The notes beneath the pieces were generated by a model. The model did not search any database and was not told the origin of the DNA. It saw only the letters and a list, made by a program, of their open reading frames with translations. From NCBI GenBank assembly GCA_028705785.1, contig JAQWCT010000088.1, forward strand, positions 1 to 9,458: a DNA stretch of 9,458 nucleotides. The letters are read 5' to 3'. This DNA comes from Sulfurospirillaceae bacterium (lineage in GTDB: Bacteria > Campylobacterota > Campylobacteria > Campylobacterales > Sulfurospirillaceae). Shown here piece after piece: positions 1 to 6,670 of this stretch. Both the position numbers and the translations under genes were made by a program. Positions within the stretch are counted from its first letter, which is position 1, and every line of letters begins with the position of its first letter.

Positions 1-858
1 TTACGCCACACCACTAAACCTAAATCCAGGCTGCCATAGACCATAACCTGCGTTCATAAAACTTTTTGCACCAAAAAGCGCATGATCTTTCATAAACTTG
101 TCATCATCAGCCGCTTCCCACTCCGCATCTTTTGCGACTTGTAAAATAAACGGTTTAAGCGGTTTTGATGTGTCCAAGATATACCAATCCATACCCGTAA
201 TCTCAGGCAAGATAAGATAATCCAGCATTTTATAGGTCGTATTTGTTTCACCGCCGGCTTTATACTCTTTGGTAAGTGCATTTACCACATTTGCAAGATT
301 CGCCGGGCCGCAAACAAGAAGATTCGGTTTAACGCGTAAAGTCTTTCCTTTTGGGTTTTTAATCGTACCCATAAACGTAATTCCAGCGATAATGTTGTCG
401 CTGTTCAATACGCCATTGCCTTCATTGGCATAGGTATCTGTGCCGACAGCATGGTCTGTCGCAAAGAAGGCTTTACCGTCGTAACAAAGACCGGTTGTAC
501 CGGCTAAAAGCACCGTTGCGACAAGCTCGCTTCCAAAAAGCTTGCAGTTTTGCGCCATTTGTTCGATCGCCGGTTTGTATAGACCTACCTTATCGTATTC
601 GATATGTAGACGTGGTACCGTTACAGATGCCTCAAATAGCTTGTTTTTAAGGCTATAGCCAAAATCTTGCAATGCTTGAACATCACGCGCACCCACCCAC
701 TCTTTCATGTTGGGGAAATTGCCCAACCAAACATAGTCTTCAGAAAGGTCTTGAGAATCCACAATCGTTGCTAATTTTTTAGCTTCGGCTTGTGTATCAT
801 TAAAAGTTTGTTGGAAAATAGCTTTATACCCTACGGCGGTTTCTTCAAAGCTTGCCAT
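1..858 (-). CDS. Mu-like major head (capsid) protein, gpT family
   Basis: A 285-aa protein that should form the icosahedral shell of the virion (HK97-type fold in the Mu gpT family). I recognise the gpT signature at residues 42-56 (YVWLGNFPNMKEWVG), the following GYSLKNKLFEASV segment at 67-79, the CYDGKAFFATDH block at 125-136, and the C-terminal pattern of an aromatic, glycine-rich tail (YGLWQPGFRF) after a DHALFGAKS segment. The length is close to Mu gpT (about 305 aa). The ATG overlaps the stop codon of the upstream protease gene by one base (TAATG), and AAAGGAG (866-872) lies inside the last codons of that gene, which fixes the start. The gene ends exactly at the window edge with TAA, so it is complete. 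It is presumably transcribed from the divergent region near 1650-1700 with further head and tail genes to the left. Identification is confident; the fold is family knowledge. Confidence 0.95.
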   Translation of the reverse strand: MASFEETAVGYKAIFQQTFNDTQAEAKKLATIVDSQDLSEDYVWLGNFPNMKEWVGARDVQALQDFGYSLKNKLFEASVTVPRLHIEYDKVGLYKPAIEQMAQNCKLFGSELVATVLLAGTTGLCYDGKAFFATDHAVGTDTYANEGNGVLNSDNIIAGITFMGTIKNPKGKTLRVKPNLLVCGPANLANVVNALTKEYKAGGETNTTYKMLDYLILPEITGMDWYILDTSKPLKPFILQVAKDAEWEAADDDKFMKDHALFGAKSFMNAGYGLWQPGFRFSGVA

Positions 859-1625
859 TAGTTTGCTCCTTTTGTTTTGAGGTAAGCCTCTTCGCTAAGA
901 TTTAGCATTTTGGCGACATTTTTCTCAGAATCGCTAAGCGATTTTGAACCATTATTGTTTTCTTTAAGCGTTTTCATCTCGCCAAATTTTGCAACGAGGG
1001 TTTTCATCTCGCCAAATTCTGTTAAGAGTTTGTCGTTTTGTTCTTTAAGTGCTTTCATCTCAGCGGCTTGTGTATCAGCACCTGTAGTATTTACTTCAAG
1101 AGTTGTTCCTTTTTTAAAAGTTTCAAGCTCTTTTTTAAGTGCATCGTTGCTCTCTTGTAGCTTCTTGTTTTCTTCTTTTAGTTTTGCTAATTCGTCCAAG
1201 ATTTCCTCCTCTTTTTTGTTAATCTCGTTATTTAAAAGGTTTGGGCGATTGACCAAACCAACACTGTCTAAGCCTATAACCGTTCTATTATCTCCCATGT
1301 CAAAGACAGGGCTTAAGTAGCGATAGCTTTTATTTTCTGCAAAAGTTTTCCCTTTTGGTGTCCACTCAATAGAAGCATAGATACCATCCTCTCGTACCTC
1401 AAAACCATCTTTTGCAAACCATGCCAAGGCTTCACCAAAGCTGTGGTTTTCATCAAGTACGATGTGAAGACCATTTCGCTCGATAGATGCTAGAAGCATT
1501 TCTCCATCTATTCTAAAGTTTCGACCGTCATATCCGATAACATCTCCTACTGGGGTAACTTTTACTTTTTCACCCTCCTTAAAATTGAGTTCTAAGAGAG
1601 CTTTTAGTCGTGCTCCTTGTGTCAT
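858..1625 (-). CDS. Mu gpI-like head maturation protease with C-terminal scaffold
   Basis: A 255-aa protein with two parts. Residues 1-132 match the Mu-like prophage I protein family, which cleaves the scaffold during capsid maturation. Visible landmarks are DENHSFGEALAWF (58-70), YASIEWTPKG (83-92), YRYLSPVFD (101-109) and GLDSVGLVNRPNLL (118-131); His61 and Ser105 are my candidates for catalytic residues, not proven ones. Residues 134-225 are a charged, heptad-like coiled coil (KLKEENKKLQESNDALKKEL and similar) typical of a capsid scaffold, including a 10-aa tandem repeat (FGEMKTLVAK then FGEMKTLKEN). The C-terminal 30 residues (SDSEKNVAKMLNLSEEAYLKTK) look like the capsid-binding tail seen in many phage scaffolds. 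An AGGAG at 1630-1634 precedes the ATG. The next gene is the major head protein, as in Mu (I then T). Confidence 0.92.
   Translation of the reverse strand: MTQGARLKALLELNFKEGEKVKVTPVGDVIGYDGRNFRIDGEMLLASIERNGLHIVLDENHSFGEALAWFAKDGFEVREDGIYASIEWTPKGKTFAENKSYRYLSPVFDMGDNRTVIGLDSVGLVNRPNLLNNEINKKEEEILDELAKLKEENKKLQESNDALKKELETFKKGTTLEVNTTGADTQAAEMKALKEQNDKLLTEFGEMKTLVAKFGEMKTLKENNNGSKSLSDSEKNVAKMLNLSEEAYLKTKGAN
970..1018 (-). repeat. Short tandem duplication in the scaffold coiled coil
   Basis: A 19-base identical segment occurs at 970-988 and again at 1000-1018, a 30-base period. It encodes the repeated residues FGEMKTL, and a more diverged relative (EMKALKEQNDK) lies just before it. The 10-residue period lengthens the coiled coil by one unit; it looks like a recent in-frame duplication. 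Confidence 0.8.
1197..1210 (-). promoter_or_regulatory. Internal Shine-Dalgarno plus TTG: possible scaffold (gpZ-like) start
   Basis: Inside the protease/scaffold gene the minus strand reads AGGAGG (1210-1205), then a five-base spacer, then in-frame TTG (1199-1197) at Leu143. Translation from there would give a 113-aa protein starting exactly at the coiled coil and lacking the protease domain. In phage Mu the scaffold gpZ is made from an in-frame start inside gene I, so the arrangement has precedent. The caveat is that the Shine-Dalgarno is also simply the codons GAG-GAG-GAA of a Glu run, and TTG is a weak start. Confidence 0.45.
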
Positions 1626-1660
1626 TGAGACTCCTAACTTTTTGCTTATTTGATACTGGC

Positions 1661-1688
1661 ATTGTAAAGGTTTTAGAAGTTGCAGTCA
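1661..1688 (-). promoter_or_regulatory. Candidate promoter of the protease-head operon
   Basis: On the minus strand, TACAAT (1666-1661) is a good -10 box. With a 16-base spacer, TGACTG (1688-1683) is a weak -35. The predicted start near 1654 leaves a leader of about 29 bases before the protease ATG. The weak -35 overlaps the arm of the 13-bp dyad at 1684-1715, so activation by a bound protein would make sense. Confidence 0.45.
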
Positions 1689-1715
1689 CTCCAAATACGG
1701 GGATTTGGAGTGACT
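1684..1715. promoter_or_regulatory. Perfect 13-bp dyad between divergent late operons
   Basis: AGTCACTCCAAAT (1684-1696) and ATTTGGAGTGACT (1703-1715) are perfect inverted copies around a six-base centre, ACGGGG. Neither strand has a T-run after the stem: the plus strand continues with TTAAAAAAAG and the minus strand with GCAACTTC. A terminator between two divergent operons would also serve no purpose, so I read it as an operator or activator site. Its centre (1699.5) lies about 45 bases from the predicted start of the minus operon and about 43 from that of the plus operon. Mu's middle and late promoters are activated by Mor and C bound to dyads close to -43. Confidence 0.6.
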
Positions 1716-1729
1716 TAAAAAAAGTTTCG

Positions 1730-1735
1730 TATTAA
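1730..1735 (+). promoter_or_regulatory. Weak candidate -10 box for the terminase operon
   Basis: TATTAA follows the A-tract at 1717-1723, with a predicted start near 1742 and a leader of about 45 bases before the small terminase gene. There is no recognisable -35; the place of one is taken by the flank of the dyad. CATAAA at 1741-1746 is an alternative. This is weak on sequence alone. Confidence 0.25.
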
Positions 1736-1786
1736 AGTTTCATAAACATAAAGCGAAGCGGTAATCCCTACAAGAAGGAGTCACGG

Positions 1787-2275
1787 ATGAAAGCCACACA
1801 TGAACAAATGAAGCAACTCTTTATTGAGGGTAAAAACATTACTGACATAGCAACATACCTACATGTAACACGTCAAACCATTTATGCTGCCAAAAACAAA
1901 GACTTTAAAAATGGCGTTGACTGGGATGAGTTACGCCTTGCAAAGTTGCAAGATGTAGCAGGGGTAAAAATGAGTGAGAAAGCCTTTCTAGGCTCTTTGA
2001 TTAAAAGCTACGAAGAAGCGCTTGAGGGGTTAAATGCTTTAGAGCCTAAAGAGCGATTAATGCTTACGACACAATATGCACAAGCTTACTATAGGCTCAA
2101 AGCGCCCTTAAAAACAGACTGTAAGGCACAAGTCTTTGAGGCGATAACAACCAGTATTTATAAAATCAGTGAGATGGCGCTTGAGGAAGACAATAAGGTA
2201 GTTATCGAATTTCTTAGTAAACATTCTGAAAAAATCGTGCAGCGTTGTATGAGTAATGTTAAAGGAAAATCGTGA
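1787..2275 (+). CDS. DUF1804-like protein, probable small terminase subunit
   Basis: A 162-aa protein with an N-terminal helix-turn-helix at about residues 16-37 (KNITDIATYLHVTRQTIYAAK), followed by the DWDELRLAKLQDVAG segment (45-59) and an all-helical remainder. This layout matches DUF1804 proteins of Mu-like phages (HTH, then DWDKAR-like, then a helical region ending in a VVQLL-like motif, here VVIEFL at 138-143). The HTH and the position directly before the large terminase suggest it recognises phage DNA and loads the packaging motor; that role is inference. AAGGAG (1775-1780) precedes the ATG by six bases. It is the first gene of the plus-strand operon, and its stop overlaps the next start (GTGA). 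Confidence 0.85.
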   Translation: MKATHEQMKQLFIEGKNITDIATYLHVTRQTIYAAKNKDFKNGVDWDELRLAKLQDVAGVKMSEKAFLGSLIKSYEEALEGLNALEPKERLMLTTQYAQAYYRLKAPLKTDCKAQVFEAITTSIYKISEMALEEDNKVVIEFLSKHSEKIVQRCMSNVKGKS

Positions 2276-3837
2276 GCTCAAAAGTAGATATAGATGCATT
2301 AAAAGCGCATCTTAAAAATCTCCCTAGACTGAGCGATAAAGACAGAGATGCTCGTATCAAAAAAGCGAGTGAAGATTTTGAGTATGCCGTACAAACGTAC
2401 TTTCCTCATCACATAGACTACTCTAAAAAAGAGACTTCAAAGTTTAGAAAATGGTGTTATAAAGAGCTACCAACCCTACTTGACAAAGAGAAAAAAATAG
2501 ATGGTGAAGCCTATCGTGGTGCGGCAAAAACCACAATGATAACCCGTCTTTTAACGCTTTGGCAAACTGCTATAAGAGGGAAAAAAAAGCATGGTGCGAT
2601 TATATCTTCTACCATTGAGGTAGCGTTAGAGTCTTTAGATGTTATCAAAACAGAGTTAGAAGAGAATGAAAACCTCATTAGTGACTTTGACATTATTATA
2701 GGTGAGAAGCTAGAAGAGAGCTGGACAACAGGCGAGATTGTCTTTAGCGCATGTGGGATACTTATCCGCATTAAAGACTTTGGTGCAGGTAAAAAAATAA
2801 GAGGTGCAAACTGGAGAGCACATCGCCCTGATTGGATTGTATGTGATGATATTGAAAATGATGAGAACGTAGAGAATAAAAGCCAACGAGACAAACTTTA
2901 TAAGTGGTTTATTAAAGCCATCATGAAATTACCATCTCGTAAAAGTACGACCTATAACATCATTTATATTGGTACAAAGCTACATCATGACTCTGTACTT
3001 TCACGTATTCAAGGCCGTGTGGATTTTGTACATTTTAGCTACCCACTGGTTATCACTTTTCCTTTAAATATAGACCAAATTGATAAGCACCACCTCAAAA
3101 AAAGTGATATCAAAGGAATGGTGCTAGATGACCCAAGCCTTGATGCGATGGAACTACTCAAAGAGTACCTTGAAGACAAAGATAGCTTTATGTCCGAGTA
3201 TCAAAACCAACCACTCTCTCAAGAGGGACTTACGTTTGGAGAATATGTAACGCATAGTGAAACACCCCTGTGCGATGCATATTATATTGGGATTGACCCT
3301 GCGCTGGGGAAAACAAAAGGCGATTATTTTGGGGTTACTGTCTTAGGATATTACGCCCCACTCAAACGCTTTTTTTCGAGAACATGGATGTACCGCATCA
3401 AAGCCACCTCCATGATAGATAAGCTTATTTGGCACTATAAACAGGTTGCCACGTTGGAGAGGCCTATCAAGATTGCTATTGAAATCGTACAGTTCCAGGA
3501 GTTTTTTAAAGACAGGCTTATTGAAAAAGCCAAAGAAGAAAACATCCATCTCCCTGTTGTTCCTCTAAACAATGCAGGTGTGCCTAAAGAGCTACGCATT
3601 GACTCATTAGCTCCTTTGATATGCGATGGAACGATTAGTATAGATGAGGCCTCCATACTCCTCATCGAAGAGTTAGATACCTACCCAAAAGCACCCCATG
3701 ATGACGGCCTTGACTCATTAGAAATGGCGTGGCGCATTGCTAAAAAACCTGCATTTAATTATGAAGAGATGGAAAAAGAACTTAAACGAATTGAAGATGA
3801 AGAAAAACTACTAAGGAAGATACGTGGAGAAGATTGA
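2272..3837 (+). CDS. Mu gp28-like large terminase (packaging ATPase/nuclease)
   Basis: A 521-aa motor protein that drives DNA into the prohead and cuts it. The ATPase half shows a deviant Walker A, RGAAKTT (82-88), Walker B DWIVCDDIEND (187-197) with an acidic pair at 192-193, and the coupling motif YIGT (232-235). The RNase H-like nuclease half shows the expected acidic residues: Asp342 in IGIDPALG (339-346), Glu404 in IAIEIVQFQ (401-409), and Asp478/Asp481 in HDDGLDSLEMA (476-486). The start is GTG, overlapping the previous stop as GTGA, with AAAGGAAA (2261-2268) as ribosome binding site. The C-terminus is a charged helix. Length and motif order are normal for the family; in Mu-like phages the equivalent enzyme packages by headful from an integrated copy, which is family knowledge. 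Confidence 0.93.
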   Translation: MSSKVDIDALKAHLKNLPRLSDKDRDARIKKASEDFEYAVQTYFPHHIDYSKKETSKFRKWCYKELPTLLDKEKKIDGEAYRGAAKTTMITRLLTLWQTAIRGKKKHGAIISSTIEVALESLDVIKTELEENENLISDFDIIIGEKLEESWTTGEIVFSACGILIRIKDFGAGKKIRGANWRAHRPDWIVCDDIENDENVENKSQRDKLYKWFIKAIMKLPSRKSTTYNIIYIGTKLHHDSVLSRIQGRVDFVHFSYPLVITFPLNIDQIDKHHLKKSDIKGMVLDDPSLDAMELLKEYLEDKDSFMSEYQNQPLSQEGLTFGEYVTHSETPLCDAYYIGIDPALGKTKGDYFGVTVLGYYAPLKRFFSRTWMYRIKATSMIDKLIWHYKQVATLERPIKIAIEIVQFQEFFKDRLIEKAKEENIHLPVVPLNNAGVPKELRIDSLAPLICDGTISIDEASILLIEELDTYPKAPHDDGLDSLEMAWRIAKKPAFNYEEMEKELKRIEDEEKLLRKIRGED

Positions 3838-5131
3838 AAAAATGTTTGAATTATTGCGTGCTGGAGGAGAGTATACCAAAACAGATTTAGCGTTTTATAC
3901 CGAGCTAAGTCCTGGAAAAATTAAAGCGGCACTGATTAGTGAAGACCCTAATTATCGCTTTCCTATCTATAACCTCATTGAGTTAAAAGATACCTCTTTT
4001 AGCTCTGAGGTTGAAAAACGCTTTGATACGCTGGAGGGTAAGTTCTTTACATCTAATCTTGACAAACGCTATGAGGAGAGCATTGAAGAGATTATCCTTG
4101 CATCATTAGATGCTACGATGTGGGGGTATGGTGTTGTCGAGGCGTATTTGGATGCTGACGTTAAACTTTGTTTTAGGCGTATTGAAAAGGAATACTTCTT
4201 TTTTAAAGAGAAGAAGCTTTATTTAAAAGATGCTAATGGCAAAGAGTTTGAGCCAAAAGCTCCACGCTATATCATCTTTAAAAAACGTGCAAAGGCTTTA
4301 AAGCTACTATGGCTTATCTTTGCGAAACACTTTGTATTAAGCCATTACATGAAGTTTACGGAGTTCTTAGGTGTACCCCCTATTATCGTCAATGCTTCAA
4401 GCTCCGATAAAGAGATTATCTCAGCGATTAGCGAATCTATGCGTCGTCTTAAAAGTGGCTCTTACGCTGTTCTAGGCAAAGATGACATCGCCAAGGTACT
4501 CGAAGGCAAAGGAAGCCAATCGGACTTTATGGCATTTGTTCAGTATGTGGACAAAGAAATTGCGAAGAGTATCAATGGTTCAACACTCTCCTCCAATGCA
4601 GGTACAACAGGCTCGTTAGCATTAGGACAAGTCCACGAAGCGAACCGTTACGAGATAATCTCTAAAGATGCAAAGGTTGCAGGGCGTTGTATTGCTAAAG
4701 CATTTGCTATTTTTGGTATCAATGCGGAGGTTACTATCCTCGTTGAAAAAGATAAAGACCTGTACCAAAGAGCACAGACCTTAGATATCTTAGGTCGCAA
4801 TGGGTACAAGATGACCCCTAAACAAATTGCAGTTGAATTTGATTTTCCAGAGCCAGCTAATAACACAGTATCCAATAAAAAACTATTGTCTAAAAATGTC
4901 AAAGTAGATAATCTGCCCACTGACAAATTTGAAGCGTTTACACCTCCTACTAAGCATGAAGAAGAAATTAAAAGGGCTTTAAATGCCATTTTAAAAGAGG
5001 CAAATAGCTATGAAGAGGCATTTGATTTATTAATAAAGGCATTTCCGCATTTTAAACTTGAGAGCTTAGAGCGTGAGCTTGAAAAGGTTGTCGCCAATAG
5101 CATGATTTTAGGTGCTACCGATGAAGAGTAA
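3824..5131 (+). CDS. Mu gp29-like portal protein (DUF935)
   Basis: A 435-aa protein expected to form the dodecameric portal ring through which DNA enters the head. DUF935 hallmarks are clear: WGYGVVEAY (100-108), a long helix ending FTEFLGVPPIIV (178-189), KEIAKSINGSTLSSNAGTTG (244-263) and GYKMTPKQIAVEFDFPEP (327-344). It is shorter than Mu gp29 (about 510 aa), mainly because the C-terminal part is brief; residues 378-430 form two or three helices. I accept the GTG at 3824 because AAGGAAG (3813-3819) is well placed, giving a 14-base overlap with the terminase gene. An ATG at 3842 (residue 7), with GGAG at 3826-3829, is the alternative. The end overlaps a small gene in the +1 frame. Confidence 0.92.
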   Translation: MEKIEKMFELLRAGGEYTKTDLAFYTELSPGKIKAALISEDPNYRFPIYNLIELKDTSFSSEVEKRFDTLEGKFFTSNLDKRYEESIEEIILASLDATMWGYGVVEAYLDADVKLCFRRIEKEYFFFKEKKLYLKDANGKEFEPKAPRYIIFKKRAKALKLLWLIFAKHFVLSHYMKFTEFLGVPPIIVNASSSDKEIISAISESMRRLKSGSYAVLGKDDIAKVLEGKGSQSDFMAFVQYVDKEIAKSINGSTLSSNAGTTGSLALGQVHEANRYEIISKDAKVAGRCIAKAFAIFGINAEVTILVEKDKDLYQRAQTLDILGRNGYKMTPKQIAVEFDFPEPANNTVSNKKLLSKNVKVDNLPTDKFEAFTPPTKHEEEIKRALNAILKEANSYEEAFDLLIKAFPHFKLESLERELEKVVANSMILGATDEE

Positions 5132-5249
5132 ATTATTGCCCTATAAAGGCAGTTTAATTGCTTTATCGAGCAATGAGCCTAAAAACGTATTAAAAGCGAT
5201 TTTAAACCCTTTAAAACTATTTAAAAACAATGGTTTAAGCGTATGGTAG
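5121..5249 (+). CDS. Small basic 42-aa protein bridging portal and gpF genes
   Basis: An ATG-initiated frame of 42 codons starts inside the last codons of the portal gene (11-base overlap, +1 frame) and stops with TAG at 5247-5249, inside the first codons of the gpF gene (ATGGTAG). The product starts MKSKLLPYKGSLIAL and ends FKNNGLSVW. It has seven lysines against one glutamate and could form an amphipathic helix (about residues 20-36). It fills the only gap between the portal and gpF genes. The gpF start has no Shine-Dalgarno of its own, so translation running through this frame would explain how gpF is initiated. A weak AGG at 5112-5114 precedes its own start. I do not recognise the family; it could be a true small protein or mainly a coupling leader. 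Confidence 0.55.
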   Translation: MKSKLLPYKGSLIALSSNEPKNVLKAILNPLKLFKNNGLSVW

Positions 5250-6571
5250 CCATCGACTTTACCAAAGAGCCTAAAGAGGTTGTGGATTATCTTGCAAAAA
5301 AAGGATTAAAGACAACCTTTGACTATAAAGAGATGATGCATGAAGCACACCACACTGCGTTTACCGTTGCAAAGATAACCAACCTTGATTTGCTTTCAGA
5401 TGTACACGAAAGTTTACAAAGCGCCTTTAAAGAGGGAAAACCGTTCAAGCAATGGCGTGATGAGCTAACCCCAACCTTACAAGCCAAAGGATGGCTAGGC
5501 GAAGTGACCGCTATCAATCCCACTACAGGTGAAGTCAGAGATATCTTTGTTGGAAGTCGCAGGCTTAAAAATATCTACCAAACCAACATGCGCACAGCGT
5601 ATGATCGCATAAACTATAAAAACCTTATGGAAGGCGATACAGAGTATTGGCGGTATGTCTCCCTCCTTGAGGGAAGTAATAGACGGCTAAAGCATAAAAA
5701 GATGCACGGCATCATCCTTCCTCGTACACATCCATTTTGGGCAAAGAATAAGCCTCGTTGTGCGTGGGGTTGTCAATGCCATGTTGATGGCTACACTAAA
5801 GAAGAGCTTGATGCTCGTGGTTGGAAAGTAAACGAAGGGGACTTCGCTGACATCGCAGATGATGACTGGGCATATGACAAACTTGAAGGTGCGTATAAAC
5901 CTGAGCAGAGCTACTTTGAGAAAGTAAAAGGCTTTACATGTAAAGAGCGCAACGCGCGAGGGCAGTCTGCCGAAGACCCAAAGGTGGCTTTGCCGACTGC
6001 GGAGCCTCAAAATGAGCAAAACGCAAAGATTAGAGAAGTGCTGTGTCCTTTTGTAGAGGCGGTTAAAGAGGGGTATCGCACGGCGATGATGAGTCTCTTA
6101 CCAAAGAAAAAAGAGTGGGACAGCTTTGTAGATAGAGCACTAGATACAAACATTAAAAACCACGAAGAGATGAGGCTTGGTTACCTTAGTGCCATTACAG
6201 GGCTTGAGACATACCTTAAAGAAAATTCACCAATGAGTGACCTTATCTTAGCGGATACAGGAAGTATTCGCAATCTAAAGGCAAAAGGGAATGAGAGTGT
6301 TACGAAGATAAAAAAAGAGACAGTTCAACTAAAAAACACACTAACTTCTGAGGATTTAAAAAAGCTCGTTGAAGTAATACATGCTCCAAGCAAAGGGTAT
6401 CTTGATGAAAAGCTTATGCTTGTTTACGACTTGTCTCAGAAAAGTAAGATTGTTATCGGGGTGGATGTTGGGGACAAACATAGAGTCTATAACACGCTAT
6501 ATAGTGGACAAGCCTACAAAACAAAAGAGGATTTGGAAAATGCCCTTAGAGATAAAAAGAGGATTTTTTAA
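5243..6571 (+). CDS. Mu gpF-like head morphogenesis protein with C-terminal BECR-type nuclease-like domain
   Basis: A 442-aa protein in two parts. Residues 1-185 are the Mu F minor head protein domain: KEVVDYLAKKGLKTTFDYKE near the start, HHTAFTVAK (36-44), LQAKGWLGE (79-87), RRLKNIYQTNMRTAYDR (106-122) and the closing Cys-rich signature CAWGCQCHVDGYT (173-185). Members are carried in the head and associate with the portal. After a linker and a helical stretch (265-330), residues 333-442 resemble the phage-associated Barnase-EndoU-Colicin E5/D-RelE (PBECR) domain often found at the end of MuF proteins: LTSEDLKKLVEVIHAP (367-382), LMLVYDL (391-397), then a beta-rich KIVIGVDVGDKHRVYNTLYSG (402-422, core strands). 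Possible functional residues are His380, His413, Arg414 and Thr418. Enzyme activity is not shown, and the family call for this domain is from memory of its pattern. There is no good ribosome binding site; the start overlaps the preceding stop. Confidence 0.85.
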   Translation: MVAIDFTKEPKEVVDYLAKKGLKTTFDYKEMMHEAHHTAFTVAKITNLDLLSDVHESLQSAFKEGKPFKQWRDELTPTLQAKGWLGEVTAINPTTGEVRDIFVGSRRLKNIYQTNMRTAYDRINYKNLMEGDTEYWRYVSLLEGSNRRLKHKKMHGIILPRTHPFWAKNKPRCAWGCQCHVDGYTKEELDARGWKVNEGDFADIADDDWAYDKLEGAYKPEQSYFEKVKGFTCKERNARGQSAEDPKVALPTAEPQNEQNAKIREVLCPFVEAVKEGYRTAMMSLLPKKKEWDSFVDRALDTNIKNHEEMRLGYLSAITGLETYLKENSPMSDLILADTGSIRNLKAKGNESVTKIKKETVQLKNTLTSEDLKKLVEVIHAPSKGYLDEKLMLVYDLSQKSKIVIGVDVGDKHRVYNTLYSGQAYKTKEDLENALRDKKRIF

Positions 6572-6578
6572 ATGAGAG

Positions 6579-6653
6579 AAAGATGGATGGACGGGAATCG
6601 AACCCGTGACCGAACTGAATCTGTTTTACCGCTAAACCTACTCATCCATCTTT
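6579..6653 (-). ncRNA. tRNA-like RNA element with extended acceptor-like stem
   Basis: Reading the minus strand from 6653 to 6579: an 11-base strand AAAGATGGATG (6653-6643) pairs perfectly with CATCCATCTTT (6589-6579). Between them lie a D-arm, GTTT-AGCGGTA-AAAC (6637-6623), with the conserved GG in the loop, and a perfect T-arm, ACGGG-TTCGATT-CCCGT (6607-6591), with a canonical T-loop. Between the two arms only 14 bases remain (6621-6608), against about 21 in a tRNA. They can form at most a four-pair stem containing two wobbles and show no proper seven-base anticodon loop. The standard tRNA span would be 65 nt (6648-6584), with no encoded CCA. The elbow elements are kept while the decoding arm is lost and the end stem is lengthened. 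It fills the only sizeable gap in the plus operon. It could be a decayed tRNA, possibly Gln-like from the TGG start and AGCGGTAA loop, or a functional tRNA mimic. Confidence 0.7.
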
Positions 6654-6661
6654 GTAACAAA

Positions 6662-6670
6662 ATTATACCA
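6662..6670 (-). promoter_or_regulatory. Perfect extended -10 promoter for the tRNA-like RNA
   Basis: The minus strand reads TGGTATAAT (6670-6662), an exact TGnTATAAT extended -10, preceded by a TTTTTTG tract like that of Campylobacter sigma70 promoters. The predicted start, seven bases downstream, is at about 6655, two bases before the 11-bp stem of the tRNA-like element. No convincing -35 is present, as is usual with extended -10 promoters. The T-tract is also the complement of the DUF7220 gene's Shine-Dalgarno, so that part may be coincidence. Confidence 0.6.

Noticed and set aside
910..1320. 136-codon plus-strand frame opposite the protease gene
   Set aside because: A Ser/Phe-rich shadow of the Glu/Lys-rich coiled coil on the opposite strand, with no family resemblance.
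1684..1715. Rho-independent terminator
   Set aside because: There is no T-run after the stem on either strand, and it lies upstream of both flanking operons, where a terminator would not be needed.
2511..2894. 127-codon minus-strand frame inside the large terminase gene
   Set aside because: It is antisense to the catalytic ATPase region, has no ribosome binding site, and its composition mirrors the terminase codons.
4648..4989. 113-codon minus-strand frame inside the portal gene
   Set aside because: Antisense shadow of a well-identified gene, with no upstream signals.
6584..6648. Ordinary tRNA gene, perhaps tRNA-Gln
   Set aside because: At 65 nt with only 14 bases between D-arm and T-arm there is no valid anticodon stem-loop and no anticodon can be assigned, so it is called tRNA-like instead.
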